This document shows positions 6,988 to 7,197 of a DNA stretch of 7,197 nucleotides, piece by piece (position 1 is the stretch's first letter; each line of letters starts with the position of its first letter). The stretch covers positions 1-7,197 of the forward strand of contig CAJGCX010000089.1 in NCBI GenBank assembly GCA_904501895.1, read 5' to 3'. The stretch is from Clostridiaceae bacterium. Lineage in GTDB: Bacteria > Bacillota > Clostridia > Oscillospirales > Acutalibacteraceae. The notes beneath the pieces were generated by a model that saw nothing but the letters and a program-made list of their open reading frames with translations, was not told where the DNA came from and made no database searches. A program made the translations under genes and the position numbers.

Positions 6988-7097
6988 ACCCCTCAGTCTG
7001 CCTCGCAGACAGCTAAGTCTCACCTGCCGGCTCGGTCGGTTCTTCTGCTTCGCAGAGGTGTCCACAGGACACCCGCACCCTGACAAGGGGAGCCGAG
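6988..7097 (-). repeat. Diverged inverted copy of the palindromic element with internal hairpins
   Basis: Read on the minus strand, GGCTCCCCTTGTCAGGG (7094-7078) recalls the first hairpin of the left copy. At the other end, GTCTGC/GCAGAC (7005-7010 with 6996-7001, loop of 3) followed by TGAGGGGTAG recalls its second hairpin and tail. Between them lies extra sequence with two further hairpins: GGTGTCC/GGACACC (7057-7063 with 7067-7073) and TCTGC/GCAGA (7044-7048 with 7052-7056). The best reading is an inverted second copy with about 60 bp of added sequence. A structured RNA is possible, but no promoter is seen. It encodes no convincing protein. Confidence 0.5.
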
Positions 7098-7140
7098 AAC
7101 AAACGCCCATGAACGCAACGACAAATTATAATTTATTAAT

Positions 7141-7172
7141 AAAAAATACCCCTCAGGTTTTTCCCGAGGGGT
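7141..7172 (-). terminator. Intrinsic terminator for a convergent minus-strand gene
   Basis: On the minus strand, ACCCCTCGG (with one internal unpaired base) pairs around AAAAA with CCTGAGGGGT. In + coordinates, ACCCCTC (7148-7154) pairs with GAGGGGT (7166-7172), and inner GG (7156-7157) pairs with CC (7163-7164). Reading minus, the stem is followed by ATTTTTT, the expected U-tract. On the + strand it is followed by TAATTTATT, which is poorer. This suggests that the next gene to the right runs toward this site. Confidence 0.75.
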
Positions 7173-7176
7173 TAAT

Positions 7177-7197
7177 TTATTGGTCTATTAAAGCCTT
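7177..7197 (-). CDS. Possible last codons of a minus-strand gene beyond the right edge
   Basis: Of the three minus-strand frames entering from the right edge, one reads Lys-Ala-Leu-Ile-Asp-Gln and then TAA at 7179-7177, a few bases before the minus-strand terminator. The other two frames also hit stops in this short stretch. Only six residues are visible, so this is a placement guess based on the terminator and nothing can be said of the product. Confidence 0.2.
   Translation of the reverse strand, partial: KALIDQ

Larger units (their letters stand above)
6903..7132. repeat. 9-bp direct repeats bounding the hairpin cluster
   Basis: AATTATAAT occurs at 6903-6911 and again at 7124-7132, on either side of the GC-rich hairpin block. 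It could be a target-site duplication left by insertion of a small non-autonomous element of about 212 bp. The word is AT-rich and nearly self-complementary, so a chance match in AT-rich flanks is quite possible. No transposase is present in the window. Confidence 0.3.

Noticed and set aside
6838..7097. CRISPR array
   Set aside because: The heptamers are directly tandem without spacers, and the hairpin block has no regularly spaced identical repeats. No cas genes are present.
6826..7110. 94-codon open frame on the minus strand across the heptamer array and hairpin block
   Set aside because: It is made entirely of repeats. Its end translates as reiterated CTLRFAF-type residues from the heptamers, and it has no recognisable domain. 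It exists only because the repeats lack stops.

Overview
The window is an AT-rich stretch, coding almost entirely on the + strand, from a low-GC Gram-positive anaerobe. The best guess is a clostridial gut Firmicute of the Oscillospiraceae/Ruminococcaceae type. This rests on the gene content (an M16 peptidase pair of the YmfF/YmfH type next to lgt and folD, and a csoR-copA copper operon), on strong AGGAGG-type ribosome binding sites, and on an intergenic hairpin repeat resembling ones I remember from gut Clostridia. The taxonomic call is inference.

Region 1 (1-3905) is a tightly packed housekeeping operon whose promoter lies left of the window. It holds the C-terminal two thirds of a YmfF-like M16 peptidase homologue, a complete YmfH-like M16 peptidase with an intact HxxEH zinc site, lgt (lipoprotein diacylglyceryl transferase) and folD (methylene-THF dehydrogenase/cyclohydrolase). 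Two of the three junctions are 8-bp start/stop overlaps, which suggests translational coupling. A hairpin with a T-tract follows folD.

Region 2 (3906-6808) is a self-regulated copper-efflux operon. A perfect-consensus sigma-A promoter (TTGACA, 17-bp spacer, TATAAT) has a perfect 8-bp-arm CsoR operator set in its spacer. It drives csoR (copper-sensing repressor, Cys-His-Cys ligand set intact) and copA (Cu+ P1B-ATPase). As read, copA continues in frame through a Lys-rich linker into a complete CopZ-type metal-binding domain. A strong Shine-Dalgarno sequence and an ATG sit at the exact start of that domain. Removing one A from an A6 run just upstream would end copA at a TAA beside that Shine-Dalgarno and leave a normal separate copZ. 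The operon ends at a strong hairpin terminator.

Region 3 (6809-7197) has no convincing complete gene. It contains an array of seven GCAAARY heptamers, a GC-rich 190-bp cluster of hairpins that looks like two inverted copies of a dispersed palindromic element, and an intrinsic terminator best read on the minus strand. The terminator implies a convergent gene just beyond the right edge.

I do not see a wholly new system. The most informative feature is the copA/copZ junction.
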